Positions 26,621 to 35,213 of a stretch of DNA of 64,000 nt are shown piece by piece. Location: positions 5,823,531 to 5,887,530 of the forward strand of contig NZ_KK073875.1 of the NCBI RefSeq assembly GCF_000585395.1. Reading direction: 5' to 3'. The notes under the pieces were generated by a model, which ran no database searches, was not told the DNA's origin, and saw nothing but the letters and a program-made list of their open reading frames with translations. How positions within the stretch are numbered: the first letter of the stretch is position 1; each line of letters starts with the position of its first letter. Position numbers and translations under genes: made by a program. Source of the stretch: Saccharibacillus sacchari DSM 19268 (GTDB lineage: Bacteria > Bacillota > Bacilli > Paenibacillales > Paenibacillaceae).

Positions 26621-26716
26621 TTAATACCCGCTCCATTCCTCTTCCCCCGGATGGTCGAGAGAAATGCGGATCACGTAGACAAAAGCACATACCATAATAG
26701 CCGTTACGATACTCAT
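26621..26716 (-). CDS. Probable 31-residue membrane microprotein
   Basis: The ATG at 26716 follows GGAG with seven bases spacing. The peptide has a short N-terminus, a hydrophobic helix IVTAIMVCAFVYVI (about residues 3-16), then RISLDHPGEEEWSGY, an acidic end with aromatic residues. A terminator lies 59 bases downstream, and a possible promoter (TTGACG, 16 bases, TATCGA) is upstream. I know no family. It could be a single-span regulatory microprotein or chance. Confidence 0.55.
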   Translation of the reverse strand: MSIVTAIMVCAFVYVIRISLDHPGEEEWSGY

Positions 26717-27002
26717 GTGACCACTCCGTCCGTATGAAATGTAAGGACAAATGTCGATATCGAAAACATGTCATCCGTCAAAAGACCGAGATAAGCATTA
26801 AAAGTTTGGTTTTTTTATTCTATCACAGATCATCAAAAAATAAAGCCATTTTGCAACCGCTTTCTCTAAGATTAAGGATAAAATTTACAAAAAAAAGTTT
26901 TGTGCGCCCTGTTCCCCACAGCATGTTAAAATGAACGGGAACAGGCATCGGTACGATATGCCGACCGTAAGGTAAAACTCCGAGCAAAGGAGCGTTTAAG
27001 CG

Positions 27003-27803
27003 TTGAAATATTATGTATTGGACCGCGGCGACCAACTGTCGATCGACCTCAGCCAACAATTTCATAAACTCGCAGCCGAAAAAGGGTTTGAGATGGATTC
27101 CGAGTCGCCGGAGATCGTCATTTCCATTGGCGGCGACGGAACCATGCTGCATGCGTTCCACTCGTTTATCGACCGGATTCCGGAGATCGCGTTCGTCGGC
27201 GTCCATACCGGACACCTCGGATTTTACGCCGACTGGAAAGCTGAAGATTTGCCAAAGCTCATCGAATTCATGTCGGGCGCCGGCGAAGGCGGACTGGGTC
27301 CGAAGATCGTCAAGTATCCACTATTGGAACTTGAGATCGAACGTAAATCCGGGACTTCCATCCATACTGTGTTAAACGAATTTGCCATCAAAGGCGCCGA
27401 AGCGACGATGGTCGTGCAAATCGATATCAATGACGAAGTGTTTGAAATGTTCCGGGGCGACGGCATCTGCGTTTCCACTCCCTCGGGCAGCACGGCTTAC
27501 AACCGCGGCCTCGGCGGCGCGATCATGCACCCTACGCTCGAAGCTCTGCAAATTGCCGAGATCGCTTCGATCAACAATCGGGTCTTCCGTACGCTGGGTT
27601 CGCCTCTCGTGCTCCCGAAGCATCATCATTGCGACATTTATTCGCGCAAGGAACAGCGTCTGATTCTCACGATGGACCACCGTTATTTGACGATCGATGA
27701 TTTGGTGTCGGTTCGCTGCCGCGTGTCGAGCCAGAAGATCAGCTTTGCCCGCTACCGTCCGTTTCCGTTCTGGAATCGGGTGCGTGAAGCTTTCTTGGGG
27801 TAG
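27003..27803 (+). CDS. nadK: NAD kinase
   Basis: This 266-residue ATP-NAD kinase has the GGDGTML motif near residue 43, the NE motif in VLNEFAIKG and the glycine-rich STPSGSTAYN loop. It phosphorylates NAD to NADP using ATP or polyphosphate. The start is TTG 27003 after AAAGGAG at a normal distance; no ATG fits better. It is monocistronic. The family C palindrome and a strong terminator follow. Confidence 0.94.
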   Translation: MKYYVLDRGDQLSIDLSQQFHKLAAEKGFEMDSESPEIVISIGGDGTMLHAFHSFIDRIPEIAFVGVHTGHLGFYADWKAEDLPKLIEFMSGAGEGGLGPKIVKYPLLELEIERKSGTSIHTVLNEFAIKGAEATMVVQIDINDEVFEMFRGDGICVSTPSGSTAYNRGLGGAIMHPTLEALQIAEIASINNRVFRTLGSPLVLPKHHHCDIYSRKEQRLILTMDHRYLTIDDLVSVRCRVSSQKISFARYRPFPFWNRVREAFLG

Positions 27804-27805
27804 GG

Positions 27806-27968
27806 GGGTGCGTGGGAAGTGAGAAGACTCCGAGAAAAATTCGTTCAATTCGCTGTCTCACTTGGAAAAGTCGATTGGAATTTTTAGTTGAAGTTTTCCA
27901 AGTTCAAAGGCGTATTTCACTGAATTTTTCTCTCCGTCTTCTCGCTTCCAGTTATGTTGGAGTTTTTT
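27806..27968. repeat. Family C long imperfect palindrome, copy 3
   Basis: Arms GGAAGTGAGAAGAC / GTCTTCTCGCTTCC, GAGAAAAATTC / GAATTTTTCTC and ACTTGGAAAA / TTTTCCAAGT are nested. The middle shares TTCAAAGGCG.(A/T)TTTCACTGAATTT with copy 1. It begins directly after the nadK stop, so the nadK mRNA would carry it in its 3' end. Confidence 0.75.
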
Positions 27969-27970
27969 GA

Positions 27971-28019
27971 AAAGTAAAGAAGCGGCCCCTTTTGGGAGCC
28001 GCTTCTTTACTTTTTTTTT
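27971..28019 (+). terminator. Strong terminator after nadK
   Basis: A perfect 16-bp stem, AAAGTAAAGAAGCGGC / GCCGCTTCTTTACTTT, is followed by a run of nine T on the plus strand. It also has A-rich sequence on the other side, so it may end the yutD transcript too. Confidence 0.92.
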
Positions 28020-28134
28020 AATGACGTTTTGGCACAGCCGCGCGCGCGAGCATGCCTGCCGTCTATCCAAAACGGCTTCTTTTGCCGGCTCGACAGCTGG
28101 CGATTTGTATCATCCGTTATTCAACTACTCCATA

Positions 28135-29019
28135 TTACTCCGTACGCTGATTCGCTGCCGGATCGGCCGTTGCCGGTTGAACCCGTTGCGGTTGAGCGGA
28201 AGCGGATTGTTCGCGATTCGAACGCTCCCCGCCGCCCTGACGCTGTCCCGAACGGCTTTCTCCGTTCGGACGATTTTCCGCATTCGGGCGACCTTCCCCG
28301 TTCGAGCTTTTTTCCGCGCCGGAACGGTTCTCCGCGGCTGATTGTTGTTCCCCGCCGCGATCTTCGCGCTTGCGGTTACGGGGATGTTGTTCGCTGCCGG
28401 AACCTTTTGGCTTACCTTTATCGTGCTCGCGATTTTGATGGTCGCGGTTCGGACGCTCTCCCCGATTGGAGTGTTTCTTGCCCGGGTGGCCCTGAGACTT
28501 TTCTTTCGTGTCGTTATCGTTTGCATCGGACGCACGTTCGCCGCGCGGATGTTTGGAATCCCGGTCGCCGCCCCGTCCCCGATGCTCCTTGCGGTCTTTT
28601 GCTGCCGGATGATCGCCTTTTTCTTTGGCCGCATCCTTGTCTTTATCCTTGTTCTTATGCGTTACGCGATATTCGCGAACCGGCTCTTTGATCTCGCCGA
28701 GGTCTTGATACTGCGCCGCTTCCTCCGGGTCTTTGACGTCCTTCATGTCTTTCACCTTGCGAAGAACGAAGTAGGCGCAGCCGAAGTTGCAATGCTCTGT
28801 AATATAGTCGGTCGTAAAAGAAAATTGGGATTCCTTCGCGATCTTGGACTGCCCGTCGTGGTACATGCCCTTGAGCCGCAGCTGATTATAGCCCCAATCT
28901 CCGATGATATAATCGTAACGCTCCAGAATCTCGCTGTAGCGGCCGCGGAACGCTTCCGCATTCCAGCCGTTTTTGTGATTAATCATGACTTCGTAGACTT
29001 TACCGCCAATTTGAAACAA
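28135..29019 (-). CDS. YutD-family protein with long charged C-terminal tail
   Basis: The first 100 or so residues match the YutD (DUF1027) family: NGWNAEAFRGRYSEILERYD, then YIIGDWGYNQLRLKG. After about residue 120 comes a tail of roughly 170 residues, rich in Arg, Lys, Asp, Glu, Gln, Gly and Asn with repeats such as ENRPNGESRS, probably disordered. Normal YutD is about 100 residues. The start is TTG 29019 (or the TTG one codon before) after GGGAGGGG. The YutD role is not established; the tail suggests nucleic-acid or protein binding. Confidence 0.82.
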   Translation of the reverse strand: MFQIGGKVYEVMINHKNGWNAEAFRGRYSEILERYDYIIGDWGYNQLRLKGMYHDGQSKIAKESQFSFTTDYITEHCNFGCAYFVLRKVKDMKDVKDPEEAAQYQDLGEIKEPVREYRVTHKNKDKDKDAAKEKGDHPAAKDRKEHRGRGGDRDSKHPRGERASDANDNDTKEKSQGHPGKKHSNRGERPNRDHQNREHDKGKPKGSGSEQHPRNRKREDRGGEQQSAAENRSGAEKSSNGEGRPNAENRPNGESRSGQRQGGGERSNREQSASAQPQRVQPATADPAANQRTE

Positions 29020-29130
29020 CAAATTCCCCTCCCTGCCGAAACACGCGCTGTTCAAATTCTCTATATGGTTCTGGCTCTGTGCAATAAAAAAAGTTCAGCA
29101 AAGCGCAATACATGAAGCGAAGCTACACTC

Positions 29131-29159
29131 ATTATAACGGTGCATGGAAAAAAAACCAA
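29131..29159 (-). promoter_or_regulatory. Probable promoter of the YutD gene
   Basis: The minus strand reads TTGGTT (29154-29159), a 17-base spacer, then a perfect TATAAT (29131-29136). It lies about 110 bases upstream of the TTG start. Confidence 0.6.
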
Positions 29160-29198
29160 TAAAGACTTGTAGATAAACGCCTATACAGCGCACTTTGC

Positions 29199-30068
29199 TC
29201 AGGGCCCAACCCGGATGCGATAGTCTCTCGGAGACACGCCGGTAATCCTCTTGAACACACGGGAAAAATAAAACATGTCTTTATACCCCAGTCGTTCTCC
29301 GATTTCCTTGACGCTCATATCGGTATTCAGCAAAATATTGCGCGCTTCCGCCGTCCGCAACCGATGCACGAATTCATTAAAAGGATATCCCGTATACTCC
29401 TGCACGATTCGCCGCAATGTGGATACCGAAATATGATGTCGAGCCGCCATTTCCTCAACCGTTGGCGGAAGATGCAGCAGCGTCTGAATATCCTCAATGA
29501 TATCCTGCGCCAACCTCTCTCTTCGCCCAGCTTCCGCGCGATCCTCCCCCGAAATCAATTCATATAAAAAGCTTTCCAAGCCCAGCGCCGCACGGTCCAG
29601 ATTATCCGACGTGCCGCTGTCGATCAGCCTGAGCATATTTTCCATCCGTTGCAGCAGCATTTCATTCATCCGCCATTGATGCACCCGCCTCTCGTCAGGC
29701 AGCCAATGACTGCGCCACTCCTTGATCCGCGTACCGGAAGCCGTAAAATAATATTCGTCCCATTGCTCGCCGGCATTCGGTCCGTAATCGAACACAGCAC
29801 CGGGATACAAGAAAAACCATGATCCGGCGCGTACCGTTTGAATTTCTCCGCCGTCGACCCGGTATTGTCCGCTTCCGCCCGTAATCAGCACAATCGCCCA
29901 ATAACGGAATGTGGCCTGCTCTCTAAACATCGTTCTTCCCGGCAAATGTCCCGCGTTCATGATCGTCGCCGATTTGATGCGCAGACGAGCGGGATCGACC
30001 GAAGGAGTTAGTACGCGAATCGGACTTCGGCTGATCGTATAGTCCATATACTGTGACATCCTGAACAT
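29199..30068 (-). CDS. AraC-family regulator
   Basis: This 289-residue protein has an N-terminal AraC-binding cupin region (GGSGQYRVDGGE, AGSWFFLYPG) and a C-terminal double helix-turn-helix (TVEEMAARHHISVSTLRRI and SVKEIGERLGYKDMFYFSR, ending in GVSPRDYR). Its gene diverges from the dehydrogenase/isomerase operon at 30373, so it probably controls that operon. A family A MITE lies in the shared intergenic region. Two starts (30068, 30059) are possible near AAAGGAG. Confidence 0.88.
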   Translation of the reverse strand: MFRMSQYMDYTISRSPIRVLTPSVDPARLRIKSATIMNAGHLPGRTMFREQATFRYWAIVLITGGSGQYRVDGGEIQTVRAGSWFFLYPGAVFDYGPNAGEQWDEYYFTASGTRIKEWRSHWLPDERRVHQWRMNEMLLQRMENMLRLIDSGTSDNLDRAALGLESFLYELISGEDRAEAGRRERLAQDIIEDIQTLLHLPPTVEEMAARHHISVSTLRRIVQEYTGYPFNEFVHRLRTAEARNILLNTDMSVKEIGERLGYKDMFYFSRVFKRITGVSPRDYRIRVGP

Positions 30069-30150
30069 TCTCTCCTTTTATCCGCTGTGCTAAATTAGAC
30101 GTATTGTTAGAGTTGCTTATGAACAAATATAACATATCGTCTTCGGACGC

Positions 30151-30352
30151 TAGGGCGTGTCTTCAAATCTCGATGAACATAGATTTTTCCGAATTTTCGT
30201 TCTCAACAAGGAACTTTTTCGCAGTCGTGCCGGGGCACGTCAAGAGAAAGTGACGATGCATTGCCGAAATCGTACGCGCTTCAGGTACGATTCCGGTTGA
30301 GGACGAAAAGGCGGTGAAAGATATACATCAGCAGATTTGAAGACACGCCCTA
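30151..30352. mobile_element. Family A MITE-like element, copy 1 (about 200 bp)
   Basis: Perfect 20-bp terminal inverted repeats start TAGGGCGTGTC and end GACACGCCCTA. If TA is the duplicated target, the element proper starts GGGCGTGTC. It has no transposase gene. The interior holds the palindrome CGTGCCGGGGCACG. Copy 2 at 48085 is homologous in inverted orientation. It lies between the AraC gene and its probable target operon, ending eight bases before the ribosome site region. Confidence 0.85.
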
Positions 30353-30372
30353 AGGAAAGGATGAATCTGATT

Positions 30373-31434
30373 ATGGAAAAAGTACACATTGGATTAATCG
30401 GCTGCGGCTCCATCTCCGACTCTCATCTTCAAGCTTACGCCGCCAATCCGCAGGTCAAGCTGGTTGCGGTCTGCGATCTGAATCCGGAACGCGCCCGTCA
30501 AACCGCCTCCAAGTATGAAATTCCCGGCATCTATGACGATTATAAGGAACTGCTCGCAGATCCCAACGTCCATGCCGTCAGCATCTGCACCTGGAATAAC
30601 TCGCACGCCGAGATCAGCATCGCCGCCCTGCACGCCGGTAAGCATGTGCTGTGCGAAAAGCCTTTATGCAAAACGGTCGACGAAGCCCTTGCCGTGCAGC
30701 AAGCCGTCGAAGAAACGGGCCGCATCCTGCAAGTCGGTTACGTGCGTCGCCATGCTGCCAACATCGAAGTGCTGAAGCGTTTTATCGACGCGGGCGATCT
30801 GGGCGAGTTGTATTATGCCAAAGCCAGCCTAATCCGCCGTCTCGGCAATCCGGGCGGCTGGTTTGCCGATAGCGAACGTTCGGGCGGCGGTCCGTTGATC
30901 GATATCGGCGTCCATGTGATCGATTTATGCTGGTACCTGATGGGCAAGCCGAAAGTCGTCTCTGTCAGCGGAAATACCTACCACAAGCTGGGCAACCGCT
31001 CTAATGTCGAGAACTACGCTTACTACCAGGCTGCCGATTTCGATCCTTCCGTCAATACGGTCGAAGATATGGCGAACGCGCTGATCCGGTTTGAAAATGG
31101 CGCTTCGCTCGCGGTTGACGTCAGTTTCTCCCTGCACGCCCGCAAAGAATCGGCTCAAGTCGCGGTGTTCGGCGAACGCGGCGGCGCGGAGATCGAACCG
31201 GCGCTCGCGATCGCGACCGAACGTCACAATACCATCTTGAACGTCGATCCGCAGCTCACTACGCCGGGGTTCGACTTCGTCGACAGCTTCAAACGCGAGA
31301 TCAACCATTTCGTGCAGCTCTGCCAAGGCGAAGCCGAGAATCTGTGTCCGGTGGAAGACGGCGTGGAGATGATTCGGATCTTGAACGCGATCTACCAATC
31401 CGCAGCCGAAGGCCGCGAGATTCGACTGGATTAA
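30373..31434 (+). CDS. Gfo/Idh/MocA family dehydrogenase
   Basis: This protein of about 353 residues has an N-terminal Rossmann fold (IGLIGCGSISDSH), the CEKPL motif near residue 95 and the C-terminal catalytic region with GGGPLIDIGVHVIDLCWYL. Family members oxidise or reduce sugars and inositols with NAD(P). I start at ATG 30373; an ATG at 30361 abuts the AAGGAAAGG site, and the longer frame begins inside the MITE. It is the first gene of a three-gene operon with two isomerases. Confidence 0.88.
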   Translation: MEKVHIGLIGCGSISDSHLQAYAANPQVKLVAVCDLNPERARQTASKYEIPGIYDDYKELLADPNVHAVSICTWNNSHAEISIAALHAGKHVLCEKPLCKTVDEALAVQQAVEETGRILQVGYVRRHAANIEVLKRFIDAGDLGELYYAKASLIRRLGNPGGWFADSERSGGGPLIDIGVHVIDLCWYLMGKPKVVSVSGNTYHKLGNRSNVENYAYYQAADFDPSVNTVEDMANALIRFENGASLAVDVSFSLHARKESAQVAVFGERGGAEIEPALAIATERHNTILNVDPQLTTPGFDFVDSFKREINHFVQLCQGEAENLCPVEDGVEMIRILNAIYQSAAEGREIRLD

Positions 31435-31457
31435 CTTTTATAAAAGGAGGAACTACC

Positions 31458-32354
31458 ATGACAACCCACCTGCACCTGACCAATAAAATCGGCGTGATCG
31501 TCGACAGCTTCGGCATCGGAGTGACGGAAGGACTCAAAAAAGCAAAAGAAGTCGGCGCGGACGGCGTCCAAATCTATGCGGTATCCGGCGAAATGGACCC
31601 CGACGTGCTGATCGGCGCCAAACGCCGCGAGCTGCGCAGCCTGATCGACGGCCTCGGCCTGGAAATCTCCGCGCTGTGCGGCGATCTGGCGGGTCACGGC
31701 TTCCAAGATGCTTCGGTCAACCCGGAAAAAATCGAGAAGTCCAAGCGCATTTTGGATTTGGCGCTCGAACTCGGTACCAACGTCGTCACAACGCATATCG
31801 GCATCGTGCCGGAAGACCGCAACGGTCCGATCTACGCCGCCATGCACCAAGCTTGCGAAGAATTAAGCCGTTACGCGAGCAGCCTGAATGCTTACTTTGC
31901 CATCGAGACGGGTCCCGAACCTGCCGCCCATTTGAAGAGCTTCCTCGACACGCTCGGCACCAACGGCGTCTCCGTCAACTTCGATCCGGCTAACATGGTC
32001 ATGGTTACGGGCGACGATCCGGTACAAGGCGTGCATCTGCTCAAAGATTATATCGTGCACACGCACGTGAAAGACGGACGCCGCCTGCGCATCGTTGACC
32101 CCAAACAGGTCTACGGCTATCTGGGTTATGAAAAAATGGACCACTCCGCGATTGCCGATATGGCCGCGGGCGGAGCGGAAGCGGACTTTATCGAGCTGCC
32201 TCCCGGCGAAGGCGATGTAGACTTCGACGCTTACTTTAAAGCCCTGCAAGACATCGGATACCAAGGTTATCTGACGATCGAACGCGAGGTCGGACACGAT
32301 CCGGCTGCGGACATCGCGGGAGCGGTTCGTTTTATTCAAAGGTATCGCGGTTAG
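31458..32354 (+). CDS. Sugar phosphate isomerase/epimerase (xylose isomerase-like TIM barrel)
   Basis: This 298-residue protein is an AP-endonuclease-2-type TIM barrel. Metal-site elements are visible in order: VVTTHIGIV, FAIETGPEP, VNFDPANM, HTHVKDG and LTIEREVG. Such enzymes isomerise or epimerise ketoses or inositol intermediates. The ATG at 31458 follows AAAAGGAGG, 23 bases after the dehydrogenase stop. It probably acts on that enzyme's keto-product. Confidence 0.88.
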   Translation: MTTHLHLTNKIGVIVDSFGIGVTEGLKKAKEVGADGVQIYAVSGEMDPDVLIGAKRRELRSLIDGLGLEISALCGDLAGHGFQDASVNPEKIEKSKRILDLALELGTNVVTTHIGIVPEDRNGPIYAAMHQACEELSRYASSLNAYFAIETGPEPAAHLKSFLDTLGTNGVSVNFDPANMVMVTGDDPVQGVHLLKDYIVHTHVKDGRRLRIVDPKQVYGYLGYEKMDHSAIADMAAGGAEADFIELPPGEGDVDFDAYFKALQDIGYQGYLTIEREVGHDPAADIAGAVRFIQRYRG

Positions 32355-32406
32355 TACCTTCCAAACAAACGTATCTTTTTCACAGTAGAAAGGAGCACGT
32401 TGATTC

Positions 32407-33273
32407 ATGAAACTCGGCATCAGTTCATATAGTTTGTATCAGGCCATGCACCAGGGAAGAATGACGATCGAAGAAGCGCTCGACTGGGTCGCCGAACTCG
32501 GCGCCGCGCATATCGAGATCGTACCGGGGCTGGGGTTCGATTTTGAGAAAGATCCGGATCTGGAAAAACGTCTCGTTGAGCGTGCGGCGAAACTTTCGCT
32601 TACGCTGTCCAACTACGCGATCGGCGCAAATTTCATTACCGACAATGAGGAAAGTTACGAAGCGGAGATCCATCGCGTCATTTCCGAAGTCGACCGCGCG
32701 GCACGCCTTGGCATAAGATTGATGCGGCATGACGTAGCGTCGCGCGAAGACACGTCCATTTTGCGTTTTAACGAAGATTTGGAAAAAGTCGCTGCGGCCT
32801 GCCGCCGGATCGCCGATCATGCAGCGGGTTACGGGATCACGACAAGCGTCGAAAATCACGGGTATTACGTCCAAGCCAGCGACCGGGTGCAAACGTTGGT
32901 TCATGCCGTGGGCCGTCCGAATTTCAAAACAACGCTGGATGTCGGCAATTTTGTCTGCGTGGACGAAAATCCGCTCACCGCCGTCGCCAACAATCTGCCG
33001 TACGCCTCCATGGTGCATATCAAAGACTTCTACATCCGTCCGGCTCGCCGCAATCCCGGTGAAGGCTGGTTCCGCAGCGCCGGAGGCAATTATTTACGCG
33101 GTGCAATTGCCGGACAAGGCGATTTGGATCTGGCGGAGATCATCGGACTGGTCAAATCTTCCGGTTACGACGGCTTTCTTTCGATCGAATATGAAGGCAT
33201 GGAAGACTGTCTGACGGGGACGCGGATTGCTTTTGAAAATGTACGGCGGATATGGGACGAAGCCCAACAATGA
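32407..33273 (+). CDS. Sugar phosphate isomerase/epimerase, second paralogue
   Basis: This 288-residue TIM-barrel protein has the same fold signature as the gene before it (SVENHGYY, LDVGNFVC, MVHIKDF, LSIEYEG), but the two share little else. The start follows AAAGGAGC, 52 bases after the upstream stop. It ends the operon at a strong terminator. With the dehydrogenase it forms an uncharacterised sugar or cyclitol pathway without a dedicated transporter nearby. Confidence 0.87.
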   Translation: MKLGISSYSLYQAMHQGRMTIEEALDWVAELGAAHIEIVPGLGFDFEKDPDLEKRLVERAAKLSLTLSNYAIGANFITDNEESYEAEIHRVISEVDRAARLGIRLMRHDVASREDTSILRFNEDLEKVAAACRRIADHAAGYGITTSVENHGYYVQASDRVQTLVHAVGRPNFKTTLDVGNFVCVDENPLTAVANNLPYASMVHIKDFYIRPARRNPGEGWFRSAGGNYLRGAIAGQGDLDLAEIIGLVKSSGYDGFLSIEYEGMEDCLTGTRIAFENVRRIWDEAQQ

Positions 33274-33292
33274 ATGGTAACCAGCACACGTC

Positions 33293-33329
33293 AAAAAGGA
33301 TTCGGAGCTTTCGTCCGAATCCTTTTTTC
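33293..33329 (+). terminator. Terminator of the dehydrogenase/isomerase operon
   Basis: AAAAGGATTCGGA / TCCGAATCCTTTT stem followed by TTTTTTC; 20 bases past the last stop. A-runs on the opposite side suggest it also serves the converging methyltransferase gene. Confidence 0.9.
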
Positions 33330-33354
33330 TATCCGGCCAGCAAAAGCATGAAGA

Positions 33355-34155
33355 TCAAGGAACCAACCGCTGCCGTACCGCCTCGAACAACAACACCGAA
33401 GCCGCCATCGCCACGTTAAGCGACTCCGCCTGCCCCGGCATCGGAATAATAATCGACTCGTCCACAAAGGCCTCTACCTCCGGCGACACGCCGCTGCCTT
33501 CGCTGCCGAACACGAACCAGGTCGAGCCGCGGTAATCCGCCTCATAGCAGTTCTGCTTCGCTTGAAGGCTCGTGCTGACGATCTTCGCCGATGCTTCTCG
33601 CGCCTGCGGCAGCAACTCCGTCAGATCCCCTTCCACGATCGGCAGATGAAACAGCGACCCCATCGTCGAACGTACCGTCTTCGGGTTATAAATATCCGCG
33701 CTCCCGCGCCCGATCAACACGCCTGCCGCTCCGGCCGCGTCCGCCGCCCGGATAATCGTTCCGACATTTCCCGGGTCCTGCACGCCGTCCAGCACCGCGA
33801 CAAGCGCATTCTCTATTCGCAAAATGTCCCCGATCTTCGCCGCCGACTTCCGCACCACCGCAAACACCGGCTGCGGCGTCCGCGCTTCCGTACACTTCGC
33901 CACAATCGCCGCCGACACCGCGACCCAGTCTCCCTGCCCTGCCGCCTGCGCATCTTCCTTCAACTCCGCAGGCACGCCCAACGCCGCATCGTAAGCCACA
34001 CACTCCACGTCAGCCCCCGACCTCAGCGCCTCCTGCACCAGATGCACGCCTTCGACGATATACTTCCCCTGCCGATCCCGATGCTTTTTCTCCAGCAAAC
34101 TCGCCCATTCCTTCACCCGAGCATTCGCCGTCGATTCGATCTGCGCATGTCCCAT
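33355..34155 (-). CDS. TrmH-family RNA 2'-O-methyltransferase
   Basis: This 266-residue SpoU/TrmH methyltransferase has the three family motifs NVGTIIRAADAAGA, FGSEGSGVS and IPMPGQAESLNVAMA, which form the knotted SAM site. The N-terminal part (STANARVKEW, KYIVEGVHLV) matches the substrate-binding domain of 23S rRNA enzymes like YsgA/RlmB. The target nucleotide is not known from sequence. The start ATG 34155 follows GGAGGGTGG. Confidence 0.92.
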   Translation of the reverse strand: MGHAQIESTANARVKEWASLLEKKHRDRQGKYIVEGVHLVQEALRSGADVECVAYDAALGVPAELKEDAQAAGQGDWVAVSAAIVAKCTEARTPQPVFAVVRKSAAKIGDILRIENALVAVLDGVQDPGNVGTIIRAADAAGAAGVLIGRGSADIYNPKTVRSTMGSLFHLPIVEGDLTELLPQAREASAKIVSTSLQAKQNCYEADYRGSTWFVFGSEGSGVSPEVEAFVDESIIIPMPGQAESLNVAMAASVLLFEAVRQRLVP

Positions 34156-34193
34156 TCTTCCACCCTCCGCTTCTTTAAAATGATATCTTCCAA

Positions 34194-34231
34194 AAGATAA
34201 AGGCACCGCCGAAGCGATACCTTTATCTGCT
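34194..34231 (-). terminator. Weak possible terminator upstream of the methyltransferase
   Basis: GATAAAGG..CGC / GCG..CCTTTATC form an imperfect stem; on the minus strand the sequence continues TTTATCTTTT. It could end the KtrA-type transcript before the methyltransferase gene, but the T-run is weak. Confidence 0.45.
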
Positions 34232-34344
34232 TGATGCTTTTATATGTTCTAAGCCTTATCTTGTGGATATTTGCAATTTTCTATGTGCACGGGTTAGTTT
34301 TTGACCTTTTATTTCTTATTTTTTTACTTCTAACCCCTACATGG

Positions 34345-34505
34345 TGAAGAAAGCCCTTTTCCCGAGAAGCCCCAGCGGAGGGAGAAATTCAGTGAAAGAT
34401 GCCTTTGAACTCGGAAAACTTCCATTGAAATTTCATTCCAGTTTTCCGAGTGAGACAGCATCTTGAACGAATTTCTCCCGCAGCGCCCCAGCTTCTCTAG
34501 CGAAC
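34345..34505. repeat. Family C long imperfect palindrome, copy 4
   Basis: GAGAAGC...GGGAGAAATTC pairs with GAATTTCTCCC...GCTTCTC; inner arms are ACTCGGAAAA / TTTTCCGAGT. It shares TTCAGTGAAAGATGCCTTTGAA with the inverse strand of copies 1 and 3, so it has the opposite orientation. It lies in the 360-base gap between the methyltransferase and KtrA-type genes. Confidence 0.75.
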
Positions 34506-34515
34506 AGGTTTTATC

Positions 34516-35190
34516 TCATCCGTGCTTATCGAATGCGATCTCAAGGCGGACCAGATCATCCCGCTCGCCCACGATCACCAGCACGTCGCCTTCCCAGAGC
34601 CGCCCATGCGGATCGGGAGAAATGTTCATCTTGCTGCCCCGGCGCACCGCTATTACGTTACAGCCGTACTTTTGCCGCAGATTCAGCTCGATCAGATTCC
34701 GCCCGACCATTTTCGCGGGAACCAGCATTTCAAAAATACTGTAATCGCCCGACAGCTCGATATAATCGAGAATGTTCGGCGACGTCAGATTGTGCGCGAC
34801 GCGCGTCCCCATATCCCGCTCCGGGAACACGACCTTATCCGCGCCGATCTTGCTCAGTACCTTGCCGTGCAGCTCGTTCTGCGCCTTGGCGATAATCGTA
34901 GGCACGTTCATTTCTTTTAAAATCAACGTGGTCAGGATGCTCGCTTGAATATCCTGCCCGATCGCCACGACCACGACGTCGAAGTTGCGAATGCCGAGCG
35001 CTTGCAGCGCTTCGTCATCCGTCGTATCCGCCGATACCGCGTGCGTCACAATATTCGAAATCTCCTGCGTCCGCTCCTCGCTCGCGTCGATCGCCAGCAC
35101 GTCAAAACCCATTTGGCTAAGCGTCTTGGCGATACTCGAACCGAAGCGGCCCATTCCGATGATCGCGTACTGCTTTTTCCCCTTACCCAT
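34516..35190 (-). CDS. K+ channel regulatory subunit (KtrA/KtrC, TrkA-N type)
   Basis: This 224-residue cytoplasmic regulator has an RCK_N Rossmann domain (YAIIGMGRFGSSIAKTL) that binds nucleotide, and an RCK_C domain from about residue 140. KtrA/KtrC form an octameric ring gating the KtrB/KtrD potassium channel in response to ATP/ADP and c-di-AMP. No channel gene is adjacent, as for ktrC in Bacillus. It follows prfC on the same strand by 23 bases, so the two may be co-transcribed. Confidence 0.9.
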   Translation of the reverse strand: MGKGKKQYAIIGMGRFGSSIAKTLSQMGFDVLAIDASEERTQEISNIVTHAVSADTTDDEALQALGIRNFDVVVVAIGQDIQASILTTLILKEMNVPTIIAKAQNELHGKVLSKIGADKVVFPERDMGTRVAHNLTSPNILDYIELSGDYSIFEMLVPAKMVGRNLIELNLRQKYGCNVIAVRRGSKMNISPDPHGRLWEGDVLVIVGERDDLVRLEIAFDKHG

Positions 35191-35213
35191 TCTTGGTCAG
35201 GCCTCCTTGAAAA

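Noticed and set aside
26950..27003. Riboswitch upstream of nadK
   Set aside because: Only a short CTCC/GGAG pairing over the ribosome site is visible; no known riboswitch core is present.
30337..30372. N-terminal extension of the dehydrogenase into the MITE
   Set aside because: The first codons fall inside the element's terminal repeat; the Rossmann fold begins normally at the later ATG.
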